Shown here: piece by piece, positions 20,133 to 32,800 of the stretch
Layout of the letters: each line of letters opens with the position of its first letter
How positions within the stretch are numbered: the first letter of the stretch is position 1
DNA from: Stemphylium vesicarium
Lineage: Eukaryota; Ascomycota; Dothideomycetes; Pleosporales; Pleosporaceae
Reading direction: 5' to 3'
Assembly (NCBI GenBank): GCA_004380135.1
Contig: QXCR01000005.1
Coordinates: forward strand, 248,001-312,000
Length of the DNA: 64,000 nt
Translations under genes and position numbers: made by a program
The notes under the pieces: model-generated
What the model saw: the letters and a program-made list of their open reading frames with translations, nothing else
What the model was told of the DNA's origin: nothing
The model's database searches: none

Positions 20133-22768
20133 CTAGAAAGGCCAGACCCATTCCTCTGTCTCCTTGGGGTCAACACCCTCGTGGAACGCATAGTTCTTCG
20201 CCTTGATCTGCTCATTGAGAAGCGTCTCCCTGGTCGCTGCACCCTTGTTGCCCAGAGTGGGGACATTGTCAAGAGCGTCAATTGCCAGGCTGTACCGATC
20301 AGTACCGTTCCTAATAGCCAGTTCCAGGGGTGTGTCAATGTTGCCCTTCTCACGGTATCCACGGACAAACAGGTTCTGCTGGCCCTTGCGTCCATATGTT
20401 AGACGGTGGATCAACCATGGGTAGGAGTGGAAATTGAAGATGCAGGGTACGTTGTCTGTGAAGATGGCCCTGTACTCGTGCGCCTTCAGGCCGTGGGGAT
20501 GTTGCTCCGCGTCGAGCAGCTTAAAGAGGTCGACTACGTTGACGAAACGGATCTTGAGCTCGGGTAGGTGTGTGCGCAGCAGAGCTGTTGCTGCGAGGGA
20601 CTCATGGGTGGAGACGTCTCCGCATGATGCCATGACGATGTCGGGTTCCTCGCCCTTGTCATTGCTAGCCCACTCCCAGATTCCAACACCCTTTGTGCAG
20701 TGCGCAATGGCTTGCTCCATAGTGAGGAACTGGAGGTGCTCCTGCTTGTCTGCCACGATCACGTTGACGTAGTTCTCGCTGCGTAGGCAGTGGTTCATGG
20801 TCGAGAGCAGACAGTTGGCATCTGGTGGGAGGTAGATGCGGACGACGTCAGGACTCTTGTTGGCCACGACATCCAAGAAACCGGGATCCTGGTGGGTAAA
20901 TCCGTTATGGTCTTGACGCCAGACAGTTGAAGTGAGGAGGATGTTCAAAGACGCGATCTTCTGCCTCCACTCAACTTCGAGACACTTCTCGATCCACTTG
21001 CAATGTTGGTTGACCATGGAATCGATAATGTGGATGAAAGGCTCGTAGCTGTTGAGCAGCCCATGTCTTCCAGAGAGGATGTAGCCTTCTAGCCAACCCT
21101 GAATAGTATTAGCAAGGTACCAGAAACCCTTAGGGAGGGTGTTTTTTTTTGCTTACCTCTACGGTGTGTTCAGACAACATCTCCATTACCCGACCATCAA
21201 ATGCTAGATTGCCACCGTCCTCGTCCATTTCAAGATATTCACCCATCCAGACCTTCTTTCCTGCTTCGTATACGTTGCCAAGCTTGTTGGACTGTGTCTC
21301 ATCGGGACCAAAGAGGCGGAAGTCTTTCATGTTCCGACTGACCACATCTCGCAGGAATTTAGCACAGTTAGCCATACTGCCCATCTTAGCAACACCGCCC
21401 TTGGTGACTTCTACAGAGTAGTCTCTGAAGTCAGGCATGTGAAGCTTGGTTCGGATCAAGCCACCATTGGTGACTGGGTTGGCGCTCATCCTCCTGTTAC
21501 CGGTCGGTGCCAACTCCCTGAGCTCGGGTACAAGCTTTCCGTCCTTGTCGAAGTGCTTTTCCGGTCCATATCCACGCATCCATTCCTCAAGAAGCTTGAG
21601 CTGTGACTTGTCCTTCAAGACATTTGTGAGAGGGACCTGATGCGAACGCCAGAAGCCTTCCAGGAAATGGTCTCCATCAACCTTGCTGGGTCCAGTCCAT
21701 CCCTTGGGTGTGCGCAGCACGATCATTGGCCAGCGAGGCCTGAAAGCTTTGCCTGAATCCCTCGCTTGCTTCTGGTATTCGCGGATCTTAGTGACGCATC
21801 GTTCCATGGTAGCAGCCATGGCTTGGTGCATTGATGGGATGTCGCTTCCCTCGACGAAGTAGGGAGTCCATCCGTATCCGATGAATAGCGCTTCAAGCTC
21901 CTTGTGGCTTACGCGGGCGAGAACGGTGGGGTTGTTGATCTATGAATTATTAGTGGGACGTTTTGGCGGAATCGCTTGAGAACGTACCTTGTAGCCATTC
22001 AGGTGTAGTACTGGCAGAACTGCACCATCCGTGATGGGGTTGAGGAACTTTGTCGAATGCCAGCTCGTTGCTAGGGGACCAGTCTCAGACTCACCGTCTC
22101 CGACCATGGTAAGTGCGATCAAGTCTGGGTGATCGAACACTGCACCGAAAGCGTGAGAGATGGAGTAGCCAAGCTCTCCACCTTCGTGCAAGCTACCGGG
22201 GGTCTCAGGCGTAGCATGGGATCCAATTCCGCCTGGAAAAGAGAAGTACTTGAAGAATCGCCTTAAGCCCTCCTCGTTCTCGCCCTTTTCAGGGTATACT
22301 TCGGAGTATACTCCTTCAAGGAAACTATTCGACAAGACAGCTGGTGCGCCGTGTCCAGGACCGGAGATAAATATCGCGTCGAGGTCGTACTTCTTGATAA
22401 GTCGGTTCTGTTCAGGAAAAAGGTGATCAGCATGTAAAGTCTGTATGGTTGCACAGAGGCGCCCATACCATATGGATATATGTGAAGCTCTGTCCCGCAT
22501 CCGAGCCCCAATGTCCTAACAATCGTCGCTTGATGTGATCCAAGGTAAGTGGCTCGCGGAGCAGAGGGTTCCTCCTGAGGTAAATCATACCCAGGCACAT
22601 GTACAGGGAAGCATGGAAGTAGTCGGTCATCTTCCGCACCTCATCGTCGCTGAGGGGCTGCTCGGTTATCGAAGCCCTTGCGGGTCCAAACGGAGACAGA
22701 CTGAGATGCTCGACATCTTCGACGACAGTCTCAGGGTCCACCGGGGGTTTGGCTGCCATAGCGTCCAT
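20133..22768 (-). CDS. xylulose-5-P/fructose-6-P phosphoketolase (4 exons)
   Basis: A thiamine-diphosphate enzyme that cleaves xylulose-5-phosphate (and often fructose-6-phosphate) with phosphate to acetyl phosphate plus a triose or tetrose phosphate, bypassing glycolysis. Exons are 22768-22469, 22407-21988, 21939-21157 and 21098-20133; introns are 61, 48 and 58 nt; the product is 822 aa, a normal family length. Marks include the N-terminal ISGPGHGAPAV, SHATPETPGSLHEGGELGYS, the ThDP-binding VGDGESETGP, RPWMGTP-like PIGYGWTPYFVEG near the third exon, and HNGFTHQDPGF in the last exon. The last exon join (EGWLEGYILSGRHGLLNSYE) is clean. The protein is soluble with no targeting signal and is expected in the cytosol. 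Acetyl phosphate would need acetate kinase or phosphotransacetylase, which are not in this window. Confidence 0.95.
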
Positions 22769-23653
22769 GATGGGTTATTATAGAAAGGCGCTGCCTTCTG
22801 GGGTCAAGATAACTAACGTCTTCACGCGAGACTCGGTTCGGTGGGGAGCAATTGAATGTCCAGGGTGTACGATTGATTGTTGTAGTGCAGCCCTGGAGAA
22901 TCAGTGTAAAAGAACTGGAAGTAAATTCGTCAACAGTGACGAAAGGTAGTACTAGAAGCCAGAGGGAGGGGGTCTTTAAGCTGTCGCGTCTGGCAGCTTG
23001 AAAGCTGGTAAGCGGCAAGGCCGGAGAAGCTCTCCTGATGCATTGAGCCTATTTGATTGGCGCTACTACTGCAACGCGATCTCATCATAGCGACAAATTT
23101 CCTTTTGGCGTGTTGGAGCTCCGTTTGTTAGCTGCCATGGCTACGTCATGGCCTGATGCGCCCACCGAAAGGTGGGGTTTGTCCCAAAGACGCGCTAGCA
23201 TGAACGCGTTTCTGTCTGTTGCCATGACCTGTCAGGCGAGGGCGCCTGAGCTATGTCAGAATTCTTCGAGTTGTTTGGTTCAATTGCAGAATCCTTTGAT
23301 TAGATGTGAGCGCCATGACTAGTCGAGGTGGTCTGATGTGCAGACCCAGGCCCTGTCAGCGACATCTCAACGGCGGAAGGCGGCGGACAACTTGCTTGAG
23401 AGCCTCCACTTCGCATCCGACAATGTCTTGGGACCGGTTCTTCATCCTAGCGGACAGAGATCTACGCAGGCATGTACAGTTGGCACAACCCCTGCAGAAA
23501 CCGACTGCATTGGTCTCGGCTTTGAGTCTATACCGACGTCAAGATAGTGGAGCAAAACCTGTAAGATGAGAAGAGGCGTGGAACACATCCGAACAGCCAT
23601 ATTGTGCCATCTAAATCTATTCTACTCTACCAAAACATAGCCATCGTATAGTC
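22769..23653. other. intergenic, phosphoketolase promoter and desaturase 3' region
   Basis: An 885-bp spacer. Short frames occur (for example 23306-23569 plus) but lack support. A CTGGGG hexamer at 22798-22803 matches the loose CreA consensus SYGGRG; a single copy is weak evidence for carbon repression. Confidence 0.4.
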
Positions 23654-25408
23654 TTAATGCATTCCATAATCACCCTCCGCAGCAATTGTCCTTTGGCACT
23701 CGGCAAAGATAGCCGCTTGCCTTGCCACGTCCGCTAGTCTACCCACAACCTGCTTGTTACCATCCACAAATCCGTAAAGCGCATATGGTATATCCACCTC
23801 ATTACAGAACTCTTGCACCAGCTTTTGTGTCTTCCTCAGGTTGTGTCTCGGGATGCGAGGGTACAAGTGATGAATAGCCTGGAACTGGAGACCACCGTGG
23901 AAAAAGTCTAGCCATTGCGGGCAGTCAACGTCCATGGTGGTTCGCAACATCTTCTGGGCAAAAGACTCGTGTATGCCCAGATCCGCGGTGCTCATAGCGA
24001 AGTGGGACAGCGTGATTTGCACATGGAGCGGCGACGTCAGGGCATGACTGAGTAGGACGAACCAAAAGCGAGTCCAGTTGTCTGGCAGCGACTTGTACAC
24101 AACAACATAACCGTACCACGTCCAGAATACCGACATACCCGTGATCTCAAAGTAGCGGTGCCACCAGGCTGGACCCTTCTTGGGGCCTTTACCGAGAAGC
24201 AGATACATCCAAGACAGCCTATAGAGATTGAAGCGTGCGAACAGCATGATTGGGTAGTAAGTGTAGTGCTGGACTCGAATCATGACCTTTGCGAAAGCAT
24301 CATATTCCATCACCCATTCGTAGAAAGTTGTTGTAAGATTTTCCATGAAGCGGTGGGTGATGGAAAACAAAGGTATGTACTGGATGTCTGGGTCGTGTTC
24401 GGGATGGTTTGTAACGAGGTGATGAACGTTGTGGCTGTACTTCCACCAGCAAGCGCTCAAGCCACCCATGAAGGATGCAATGGTCATTGCGATGGTAGAG
24501 TCTGTAGTGAAGTCGTGGGTGATACCCATGTGTCCGGCATCATGAACCGTGAAAGTAAGTTGATGCCAGAGACACGCAAGCGGGATCGCACTGGTAATGT
24601 ACCAGCCTGCTCGGAGCAGGAACAGGAAGGAGCACAAGAAGAAGCCATAGCGTAAGCATTCGATGCCATATGCGTTATAGTTGCAGTCGTAGAGTCCCTC
24701 CTGCTTTATCCGCACCTGCAGCTCACGGTACCTTTGTGTAATGTTGTCTTGGGTGGCGGCATCGACAGATGGGTACTTGGCTTTGTCAAAGTCCAGCTCT
24801 TCCTGGGTCCGCCTGTCAAGCACTGACATCTTCGGAGGGGTCTTCGCGTCAAGCTCGACTGTTGAAATGCTAGAGGACGAGGAAGCTCTAGCAATGCCGT
24901 TTTGGTGCCGTTTGCGAAGAGATTCGGAGGGTCGGTCGACCGGTTCGAAGAGCGGGCTGTTGTCTGCGGATGATGCGGAACTGGCCGTCCCCTGCTCCGA
25001 GGACGAGGACGAGCCTGCGTATTCCTCCTCTGAGAGTCTATTCAACTCCTCTTGTGTTCTGAACTTTCCTCCCTGTATCGGTGGCAGGAAATTCTTCCAT
25101 CGTCCCTCGATCCGACCAATCTGGTAGCGGCTCATGAGCTCGAGCGTGTGCGATGAGTGGAATCTGGAAAGTACGGATCAGTATAAATCCTGGTCGCGTG
25201 ATAAGGATACCTACCGAGTGACTTCGTCTGTAGCATCCCTTCCTACCATGTGGTAGATGGCCTTGTCACCGCCGGGATGATACGGTAGCCATGCGTCCAC
25301 CTTCAAGACTTTATCGTCCACAATGACAATTGAGCGACCACTGGCGATCTGAGCCTCAATGTCCTGCCGACTGAGTACTTTGGACTTCCTATCCATCTGG
25401 GCAGCCAT
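23654..25408 (-). CDS. delta-8 sphingolipid desaturase, cytochrome b5 fusion (2 exons)
   Basis: A front-end desaturase of the ER membrane that introduces the 8-unsaturation into the long-chain base of fungal glucosylceramides, using its own b5 domain as electron donor. Exons are 25408-25215 and 25163-23654 with a 51-nt intron; the product is 567 aa. The N-terminal cytochrome b5 domain has the haem motif HPGG at 44-47. A Ser-rich linker separates it from the desaturase core, which has three His boxes: HDAGH (272-276), HNVHH, and the front-end variant QAIHH (493-497) in which Gln replaces the first His. Hydrophobic segments flank the boxes. The assignment to sphingolipid rather than fatty-acid substrate rests on family resemblance (QFQAIHHLYPRIPRHNLR) and would need comparison with delta-6 and delta-9-methyl enzymes. 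Confidence 0.87.
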
Positions 25409-26042
25409 GTTGTGGTGCTATGCAACAGAGTGCGGTACCCGCGGACACAATTTTGGTTTTTGGTAGTCGTTTTACGAGTTCAATTGACAGACAAGACTGA
25501 GGCTAAGAGGATCAAAACATGGCTCGCATTGAATCGGACGAAAGCAGTTGCGCGGGGAGAATTGCCGGAGCCAGCCAGTGGAACAGGAGACGGTGAGCTG
25601 ATAAAGTCGGGAGCTGGAAGCTCGTGTCGGGGGACCCTGCGCCGCACTTCCACGCACATCTTGCCCCCACGTTAAACCCTCGCCACACCCGCATGGAGAG
25701 ATGTCACATGTCGAACCAGAGGACAACCCACGTTCTGCAAGTCTTATGTGCGTAAGTATAAGGTCATCAAGCCAGTATCGTGATTTTGGGGTGTACCGAG
25801 AAAATCAAGTAAGATTTATAACTGGCAGCTGCCCTCCTGGGCATTCTGTTGCGCGCCTTCGCTTTCCTTCGGCCAACTCCGCCGTCACCAGATTTACAAG
25901 TACTGACTGCAGCTGCCGGGCTACTCCACAATATTAGGCCGCGAATACTTTGTGAATTGCTGTCCTTCCTTCACTGCATCCTTGTGCCCGGCGCAGACAC
26001 TTCGCGCAACCACATCCTGTACTAGAACGACAACGCGCAACC
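25409..26042. other. intergenic, divergent promoters
   Basis: A 634-bp head-to-head spacer between the desaturase and the phosphosugar mutase. No gene or repeat is supported. Confidence 0.4.
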
Positions 26043-27794
26043 ATGGCCAAGGATATCAAAGAGCTAGCAAGGGAGTGGTTAGAGCTGGACGAAGACAAGA
26101 CAACGACTGACGAAATCTACAAACTTTTGGTCAATGGCGACACGGATGAGCTTGAAAAACGGCTGCGGCACCGCATTGCCTTTGGAACCGCTGGATTGCG
26201 GGGGCCGATGCAAGGTGGCTTTGCTTGCATGAACTCTCTGACTGTCATCCAAGCCTCCCAGGGTCTGGCAGCATACCTTTTGAAGACCGAGGAGAATGTA
26301 AAGAGGAGAGGCGTGGTCATTGGTCGGGACGCGCGACACAACTCGGAGAAGTTTGCCAAGCTGACTGCAGCGGCGTTTGTAGCAAAAGGCATCAAAGTGT
26401 GGTGGTATGAGGATCCGAGCCATACACCCATGGTTCCTTTCGGCGTGCGTGAGCTCGAAGCTGCTGCTGGTATCATGATCACTGCGAGTCACAACCCTGC
26501 CAAGGACAACGGGTACAAGGTGTACTGGTCGAATGGCTGCCAGATCATCCCTCCTCATGACAGCGGCATTGCCGAATCTATCCTGGAGAACCTGAAGCCC
26601 GTCACTTGGGACACCTCTGTGGTTGACAGCTCCCTCTTGGTCGAAGGAAGCTTAGGTCTGGTGCAAGACACATACCACAAAGCGATTCTCTACGCCGCAC
26701 AGCCAGAACATACCCACGTCAAGATGGATCCCGAGCTCAAGTTTGTGTATACGCCCATGCATGGTGTTGGCCTCCCCGCAATGCAGCGCTGTGCAGAAAC
26801 ACTTGGAGTCACTTCCCAAATGAGCATCGTGGAAGCTCAAGCTCGGCCAGACCCTGATTTTCCCACGGTGAAATTCCCCAACCCAGAGGAGAAGGGCGCG
26901 CTGGACTTGGCTATCGAGACGGCAGAGAAGGCATCGACACGCCTCATACTCGCCAGTGATCCTGATGCAGACCGACTGGCGGCGGCGGAGAAGGTGGGAG
27001 ACAAATGGCAAATCTTCACCGGAAACCAACTTGGAGTATTAATCGGCTCTTACCTCTTCGAACGCTATCCAAAATCAAAGCCGCGAGAGAAGCTTGCAAT
27101 GCTAGCCTCCACAGTCAGTTCTCGAATGCTTGCAGCTCTCGCGAAGAAGGAAGGCTTCAAATTCACGGAGACCTTGACTGGGTTCAAGTGGCTCGGAAAT
27201 GTTGCGCGGCAGCTCGACAGCGAGGGTTACGACGTCGTGTACGCGTTCGAAGAGGCTCTGGGCTACATGATCCCGCAGACTGTTCATGACAAAGACTCGA
27301 TCAGCGCTGCAGCAGTCTTTTTAACTGCCGCATCACACTGGTCCTCGCAGGGCCTTACGCCTTATGCTAAGCTGCAAGAGCTCTACAAGTATCTCGGCTA
27401 TTTCGAGGACGCGAACACCTACCTTATATCCCCGTCGCCGGCGGTCACTACAGCCGTATTCACAGCCATCCGCGCATTGGACAGCCCGCATCCTACCACT
27501 ATCGGATCTCGAAGGATTGTGCGTTGGCGAGATCTGACCCTAGGCTATGACTCAAAGAGCAAGGACCACAAGCCCGACCTGCCAATCGACGTGACCAGCC
27601 AGATGATCACCTGTGAGCTAGATGACGGAGCCGTCTTCACAGTCAGAGGAAGCGGGACGGAACCCAAGATTAAGCTTTACATTGAGTGCCAGGGTAAGAG
27701 TAGCGAGGAGGCGAAGAATGGCGCTAATGGTATCTTGGAGGATCTGTTGAAGGAGTGGTTTAAGCCCGAGGAGAATGGTCTAAGACTTGCTTAG
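26043..27794 (+). CDS. phosphoglucomutase/phosphoribomutase, PGM2-PRM15 type
   Basis: An alpha-D-phosphohexomutase superfamily enzyme that moves the phosphate between C1 and C5/C6 of ribose or glucose phosphates; the closest characterised relatives are yeast Prm15 (Pgm3) and human PGM2. The single-exon frame gives 583 aa. Visible motifs are FGTAGLRG near the N terminus, the catalytic phosphoserine loop TASHNP (147-152, Ser149), the metal-binding DPDADR (306-311), the sugar-specificity loop FEEALGY, and the phosphate-binding RGSGTEPKIKLY near the C terminus. The context and length fit the PGM2/PRM15 branch better than classical PGM1, so ribose-1-phosphate to ribose-5-phosphate conversion is a likely main activity (inferred). 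The start ATG has the context caaccATGG. Confidence 0.92.
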   Translation: MAKDIKELAREWLELDEDKTTTDEIYKLLVNGDTDELEKRLRHRIAFGTAGLRGPMQGGFACMNSLTVIQASQGLAAYLLKTEENVKRRGVVIGRDARHNSEKFAKLTAAAFVAKGIKVWWYEDPSHTPMVPFGVRELEAAAGIMITASHNPAKDNGYKVYWSNGCQIIPPHDSGIAESILENLKPVTWDTSVVDSSLLVEGSLGLVQDTYHKAILYAAQPEHTHVKMDPELKFVYTPMHGVGLPAMQRCAETLGVTSQMSIVEAQARPDPDFPTVKFPNPEEKGALDLAIETAEKASTRLILASDPDADRLAAAEKVGDKWQIFTGNQLGVLIGSYLFERYPKSKPREKLAMLASTVSSRMLAALAKKEGFKFTETLTGFKWLGNVARQLDSEGYDVVYAFEEALGYMIPQTVHDKDSISAAAVFLTAASHWSSQGLTPYAKLQELYKYLGYFEDANTYLISPSPAVTTAVFTAIRALDSPHPTTIGSRRIVRWRDLTLGYDSKSKDHKPDLPIDVTSQMITCELDDGAVFTVRGSGTEPKIKLYIECQGKSSEEAKNGANGILEDLLKEWFKPEENGLRLA

Positions 27795-27996
27795 GAGTGG
27801 AAATGTGTATTCATATTATGTTCATATCAAATTGCCGTTTATCGAGGCGCGTAGAATTGCGCGCATAAGTGAGAGACGGGCGCACCATGGTGAACGTGAA
27901 GCAAAAACCACGTCTCTCTCACCACTATTTGAGCACTTGCTCTACACAATTTTTTCCTGTAACCTCTTGGGCCTGAAAACATATCGAAACTATAGC

Positions 27997-28638
27997 ATGG
28001 CGCCCATTGCTAAGCTCTTCGCCTCGTGGACCAAGCCGAAAGAGTCTATCGATGTCGAATTGTCTCTGTCTCCACAGTCCAGGCGATTGACGAAAGCAGA
28101 AGTTGAAACTCAGTTCCGATCGCTCAACAAGAAGTTCCAGCCCATATCATGTCCTCGCCTCCCCGCGCCCTGCATACCCGAAGCAATCACTAAGATAAAC
28201 TACTCCCGCAACAACCCCACGGCCATCCATTACTACATCTCGCACGACCCGTCCTGGCTTGCCCATCGTATGCTCCTGCAAGCACAGTACCGGTCACCCA
28301 CTCGGCACTCGAGGCAGGAAATGTATTTTCTAGCCGAGGAGGGCGAGCTTATCGTGCGCGTTAATGGTAGGCCGTTGACGGAGGCTGAGCGGTGGCAGAT
28401 TGAGCATGTTCCTGAGACGGTGGAATTGAAGGACTGCCAGCCGACAGATATGCGGATGGTGACAGGCGTCGCAATGATTCTTCCCGCTTGGACAATCTAT
28501 TGTCTCGTAGTCGGAGAGAAGGACGCGTTGGTTACGACTGGGTGCGTTGTGCCTCGCGGTCGGCTGGGTAAGTGCACTACTATGACTCTTACAGTAGAGA
28601 GTTTGAAGCTAATGCACATGCAAGGAGGCTTTACTTAA
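27997..28638 (+). CDS. hypothetical protein, about 200-213 aa
   Basis: I do not recognise this protein. The frame is open upstream to 27787, but 27997 is its only ATG before the body. The product begins MAPIAKLFASWTKPKES and has a conserved-looking middle (INYSRNNPTAIHYYISHDPSWLAHRMLL) and a hydrophobic stretch GVAMILPAWTIYCLVVG. It is basic, with no signal peptide. Near the end a GTAAGT donor (28568) and a possible CAAG acceptor (28624) define a 57-nt intron, which would change the last residues to RLGGFT; without splicing the frame also stays open to the same stop. It starts about 200 bp after the mutase stop on the same strand. Confidence 0.55.
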   Translation: MAPIAKLFASWTKPKESIDVELSLSPQSRRLTKAEVETQFRSLNKKFQPISCPRLPAPCIPEAITKINYSRNNPTAIHYYISHDPSWLAHRMLLQAQYRSPTRHSRQEMYFLAEEGELIVRVNGRPLTEAERWQIEHVPETVELKDCQPTDMRMVTGVAMILPAWTIYCLVVGEKDALVTTGCVVPRGRLGKCTTMTLTVESLKLMHMQGGFT

Positions 28639-29889
28639 CCATGAGCTGTAACTCATCGTTCGGCAGAGAAAAGGGACCTCGGTAGTTCCGTGGTGGATAA
28701 GGCTCTTGCTGCGAGAAAAGTTATACTAGGAATGGGAATGCTACGCTAGACTAGTAGCCGCCTACCCTGCGGCATGGCCCCGGGGGTGTTGCACGATCTT
28801 CATGGCTGCATGGCGATGCTACACCAGACCCATCTTTGGCCAGCATCATCACCAGGGTACGTAACGCGCTTCGCAACTACTCCGCTGCATTGGCCGGCGC
28901 ATCCTGTATGCAAGATGCGCAAAACGCGCCCTAATAATCAGTAACCTTTTGGAAAACGCGTCGGCGTCAGATGCACATGCATCGTGAAGTGATGTATCAT
29001 TTCCTCAACTAGTTCTCGCTTTCCCGATTCAGTCCCGCTGACGACAACTCGTCGCATACATGTCTGCCTGGCGTACATGTACCAACCCCAAGGCTGATGT
29101 CTGGGTCCAAACTTGTCGCCATGCGCAACTATCCATGGTCGGGGCCTGTTGGACGTGCAGACGCGCTGCAGATGAGGATAGTCCTTCTCGAGTACTGGTC
29201 AATGAGCAGCGACGCCAGTCGATTACGAGGGCGCCATGTATAGGGTCGCTGTTGTTATTACGCTGAAGCCTTGACAAATCCAAGGGCAGAGGGCGCATAC
29301 GAAGGTGTCGTCGATAATCGCTTTTTCCTCAAAGTTCAGGGTTTAAGGCTTCTTTTTGCTTTTCTCAGGCCGCGCATGGCGTTGACGGTCAGATTGGATT
29401 CGACGCATGTCCAACGGCAAGGGTGCTCGCCCAGACAGCGACTAAACAGGGTGTAGCCGGAGTTTCGAATGTCTTCAGCCTATCAAAACACCGACTTTGT
29501 ATCGATAGACCCTCCCGCGCGTACCCAGACTCCGGGGAAGCGTTTGAGGCGCCGTCACTAAACCGTTGCTAGGTGCATGCGTTTGTGCTAAAGAGTCACG
29601 GCCCAAAAGTAATCGACGGCCTCTTTCCCCCTCCACATGCACCCACCAGTTCCGTCGCGTCCCTCTGTCTCCACTCTGCCTGTATATAAAGGCCCCGTCG
29701 CGTGTCCTGGAATAGCCTTGGTTTCCGCAAAGTCTTCGCAATTTCCTCGGTATGCGCTCGGCCCTCCCCCCTCCCAACCTTCTCTCCGAGCTGCTGCTGA
29801 CAGGATGGACAGCCTTGATAGTAGCAGAAACAATGGCTCAATCTTAAGCCTGATCGCGTCCTCTGCGGGATGCTTAGCCAGCAACATCC
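28639..29889. other. intergenic, upstream of the 1110-aa gene
   Basis: A 1251-bp spacer. Short overlapping frames on both strands are not supported. The right end carries a clear TATA box (listed separately) and is probably the promoter and 5' leader of the next gene. Confidence 0.45.
29683..29690 (+). promoter_or_regulatory. TATATAAA box
   Basis: A consensus TATA element 200 bp upstream of the ATG at 29890, in otherwise GC-balanced sequence. Position and orientation suit the 1110-aa gene. Confidence 0.5.
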
Positions 29890-32800
29890 ATGGCGGGGTT
29901 TGGAGACCCAATTACGGATCTCGCGCGATATACCAGCAATGCGCCTTTCCAACCAGCACCCTCGAGACGATCGCTCCCAAGCGGACCATGCAACTATCGC
30001 GACGCGACTGTAGGAAAATGTGGATGTGACCAGTTCTGGGATAAGCAGAGCGCCGAGCTTCATGACGAGAGCGCTCATGAACGCCTTAGGAGCGAGCGCT
30101 CCACCTGGTGCGTCTGCGGCCACCATGCGTGCTTCCATCTGAAGGCGTCGCGTGCGCCAGAAAGGCCCGCGCCTTTGATGGCTGCCCCGCTACCGTCAGT
30201 ACAGGCCATGTGCGACGGCCAAGCTCAAATACTAGCTGGAACGCCATGCGATGCGAATGGTGGCATCAATCCGCAATATAGTCACAGCCAGCGATACCTG
30301 CGACAGACGACCGAAGCCCATGAGTCTGGTCGCCTTGCACAAAGTCAGGACACTCCATCGCAGGCTAGCACGAGCGGTCTCCCTGGAATCCCATCTGTGT
30401 GCTTGTTATCTCATGAGCGGCGTCCAGCGGCTAACAACGAAATTAGGCATGGTGTGAATCAGTCGCGCCATACCGTGGCAGGTCTTGGTCTTTCGATGAT
30501 GCATATAGAGAGTATGGGTCAGATTAACCGGCAGCAGTCGCCTACGCCGACCATACCAGACGAGATCAATATCGCTGGGACCCCGCAAAGAAATCACAAC
30601 CAGCCCAGCGCTTCTCCTGCCAGGGCGAACTCGGTCCACAACGACGCCAACGTAAATAGTCCATCGCGCGGTATCCTCGAGCAGGTCCTACAATTCAATC
30701 GCAACATACAACTTGACGTTCCAGGCGATACCATCCCAAACACATACAATCCCGAAGATTACGTGCAGAGCGCTACCGAGGTTGCGACTCCTAGCGTTGG
30801 GAATACACCGGACCTGAGTGCTGCTGATCAGGCAGTACAGGACGGAAAGAACTTGATTGACACATTGGCACGCATGACTTCAAACATGCAGCAACAGCAG
30901 CAGCAACAAGCCACGGGCTCACCAGACCGGCCAACATACACCACAGTCCCCACACAACTTCTACTAGCAGACTCTCCGTCGGCACCGCAGGAGCAGCTAC
31001 AGAACCTCTTACAGACAGCGTCTCCTCAGGGTCTCCAGAAGCTTGTATCTTATCTCGCCCCGCTGCACAACTTGCTAAACTCCATACCCAACGTTGCTAA
31101 CACTATGCGGGATCTTGGAAGCCGTCTGGACATGCTAGAGAATGGATCCTTCAATTACGTCCAACCCGAAGACCTCAATCAAACCTTGGAGATGTATGAG
31201 GGTAGACTCATCGAGGTAGAGCACCGTATGGACGAGCATGACAGGATGCATCAGGCCATAGATGATCATGGTAGCAACACGTCATTCAGTCGAAGGCGCA
31301 TCGATAACGTCAATACCTCTTTTGGATCCAATCACTCCGCCGACTCCACTACTTCCTCGGCTCTTATCCTCGCAGCCATGGATCGCAAAGACACAGAGGT
31401 GGAGCTTGACAATATCAAGGAAAGACTAGATGTGCTGGAAGCTGCCGCGCCACCCACTTCACTGGCTCCCTGGGAGATCGAGGTTGTACTGCTACCATGG
31501 GGACCTGATTTGCGAGGTATCTGGTTCTCGCCGGACGAATCAATGCACGGCACAGACACGGCCACCACTCAGAACTCTGAAGAATGGACCCAAGCTCGAA
31601 CTTCCAGGACAAATGCAGGTATGCCGCTCTCAGAAGTCATGGGACGAGACACGGATTCAAGTCCCTATCCCGGTGTCCGAACTTCAAACAAAGAGTCAAT
31701 GCTCAACCAGCATGAAAGCGGGTGGAGTAGCCAAGACATTAGTAATTGGGCCTCTGGCTCTACTAACGATTGGCTATTTCCCAAAGCATGTGGAAGCAAC
31801 AACCTGGTCTATAAGCGACTTCAAAGCCGAGGTTTTGTCCGAGATGTCACGCTGAAGGGCGCCAGTGCCAAAGATATACAAGAAACTCTTTCTAATGCGT
31901 TCTGCGACGTTTTCGATTACTTGCAGTATGATGATAGCGACGAAAACCCCATGATTTCTACGTACCCAGGGCTTCGGGCACCATACATACCGCTCCGCAA
32001 GGTACTTAGAGAATCGCGACTACGATTCCTCACCCCCGCCGAAATGTCAAGCTCGGCGTTTTGGACAGCTCAGTTCCTTGCATCAGGCGTTATGATGCGA
32101 GTGTCTGGTGGAAAGAAGAGGTTATACGTCACACATCGCGAAGCATATACACAGCAAGTCGATCGTAACGAGTTTGTCGTCATGGAACAGTCCTGGCCGG
32201 AGCTGCGACAATTACCTCGCTATCAACCTGGTCACGATTCCCAAATGGAAGGCAACGATGAGCAGTGCCAACCCCACGTTCCTGAAGCGGATGCCAAGGA
32301 AGCGTGTTGGCAGTTTGTCGAAGCCTACGACGCTCCACCTCCCAGTGTGCATTCGTCGTTTGGTAGCAACCAATCTGTCCAGCTATCTATGCGGCCTGCG
32401 GATAGACAATGGCGACGATCGATTACCCCCAGTTCTATCTTGAAGAACAGGCAGGCGCAGCCCATCTCTCCGCTGAGCGAGAACCATCCGCAGCGTCCAC
32501 AGTATCACCGCAATCGCACGGTATCCACCTCGGTTATGGAGGCGTTCCCACCTGGCTCGGCCAAGCGCCGCTTCAACGCGTCTCCCATCAAGCAGTCGTC
32601 CGCTCCACAGACGGTATCTCGCGCACCTAGCCAGATAACCAGATTGAAGAGACGTCGTGTAACAAATTCGTCTTCTCCACAACCAGAAGAAGGTACCCGA
32701 GCAGAGGCCCAGGTTCCGATATGGAATGCGACTCCTCGGCGTTCGCGTGAACCGCCTTCACCATTCTACTCCTCAGAGCTTGCTCTGCCACGCTCCAACT

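Noticed and set aside
20133..28638. Secondary-metabolite or sphingolipid gene cluster
   Set aside because: Only one lipid enzyme is present; neighbours are central metabolism, and no synthase, transporter or pathway regulator is nearby.
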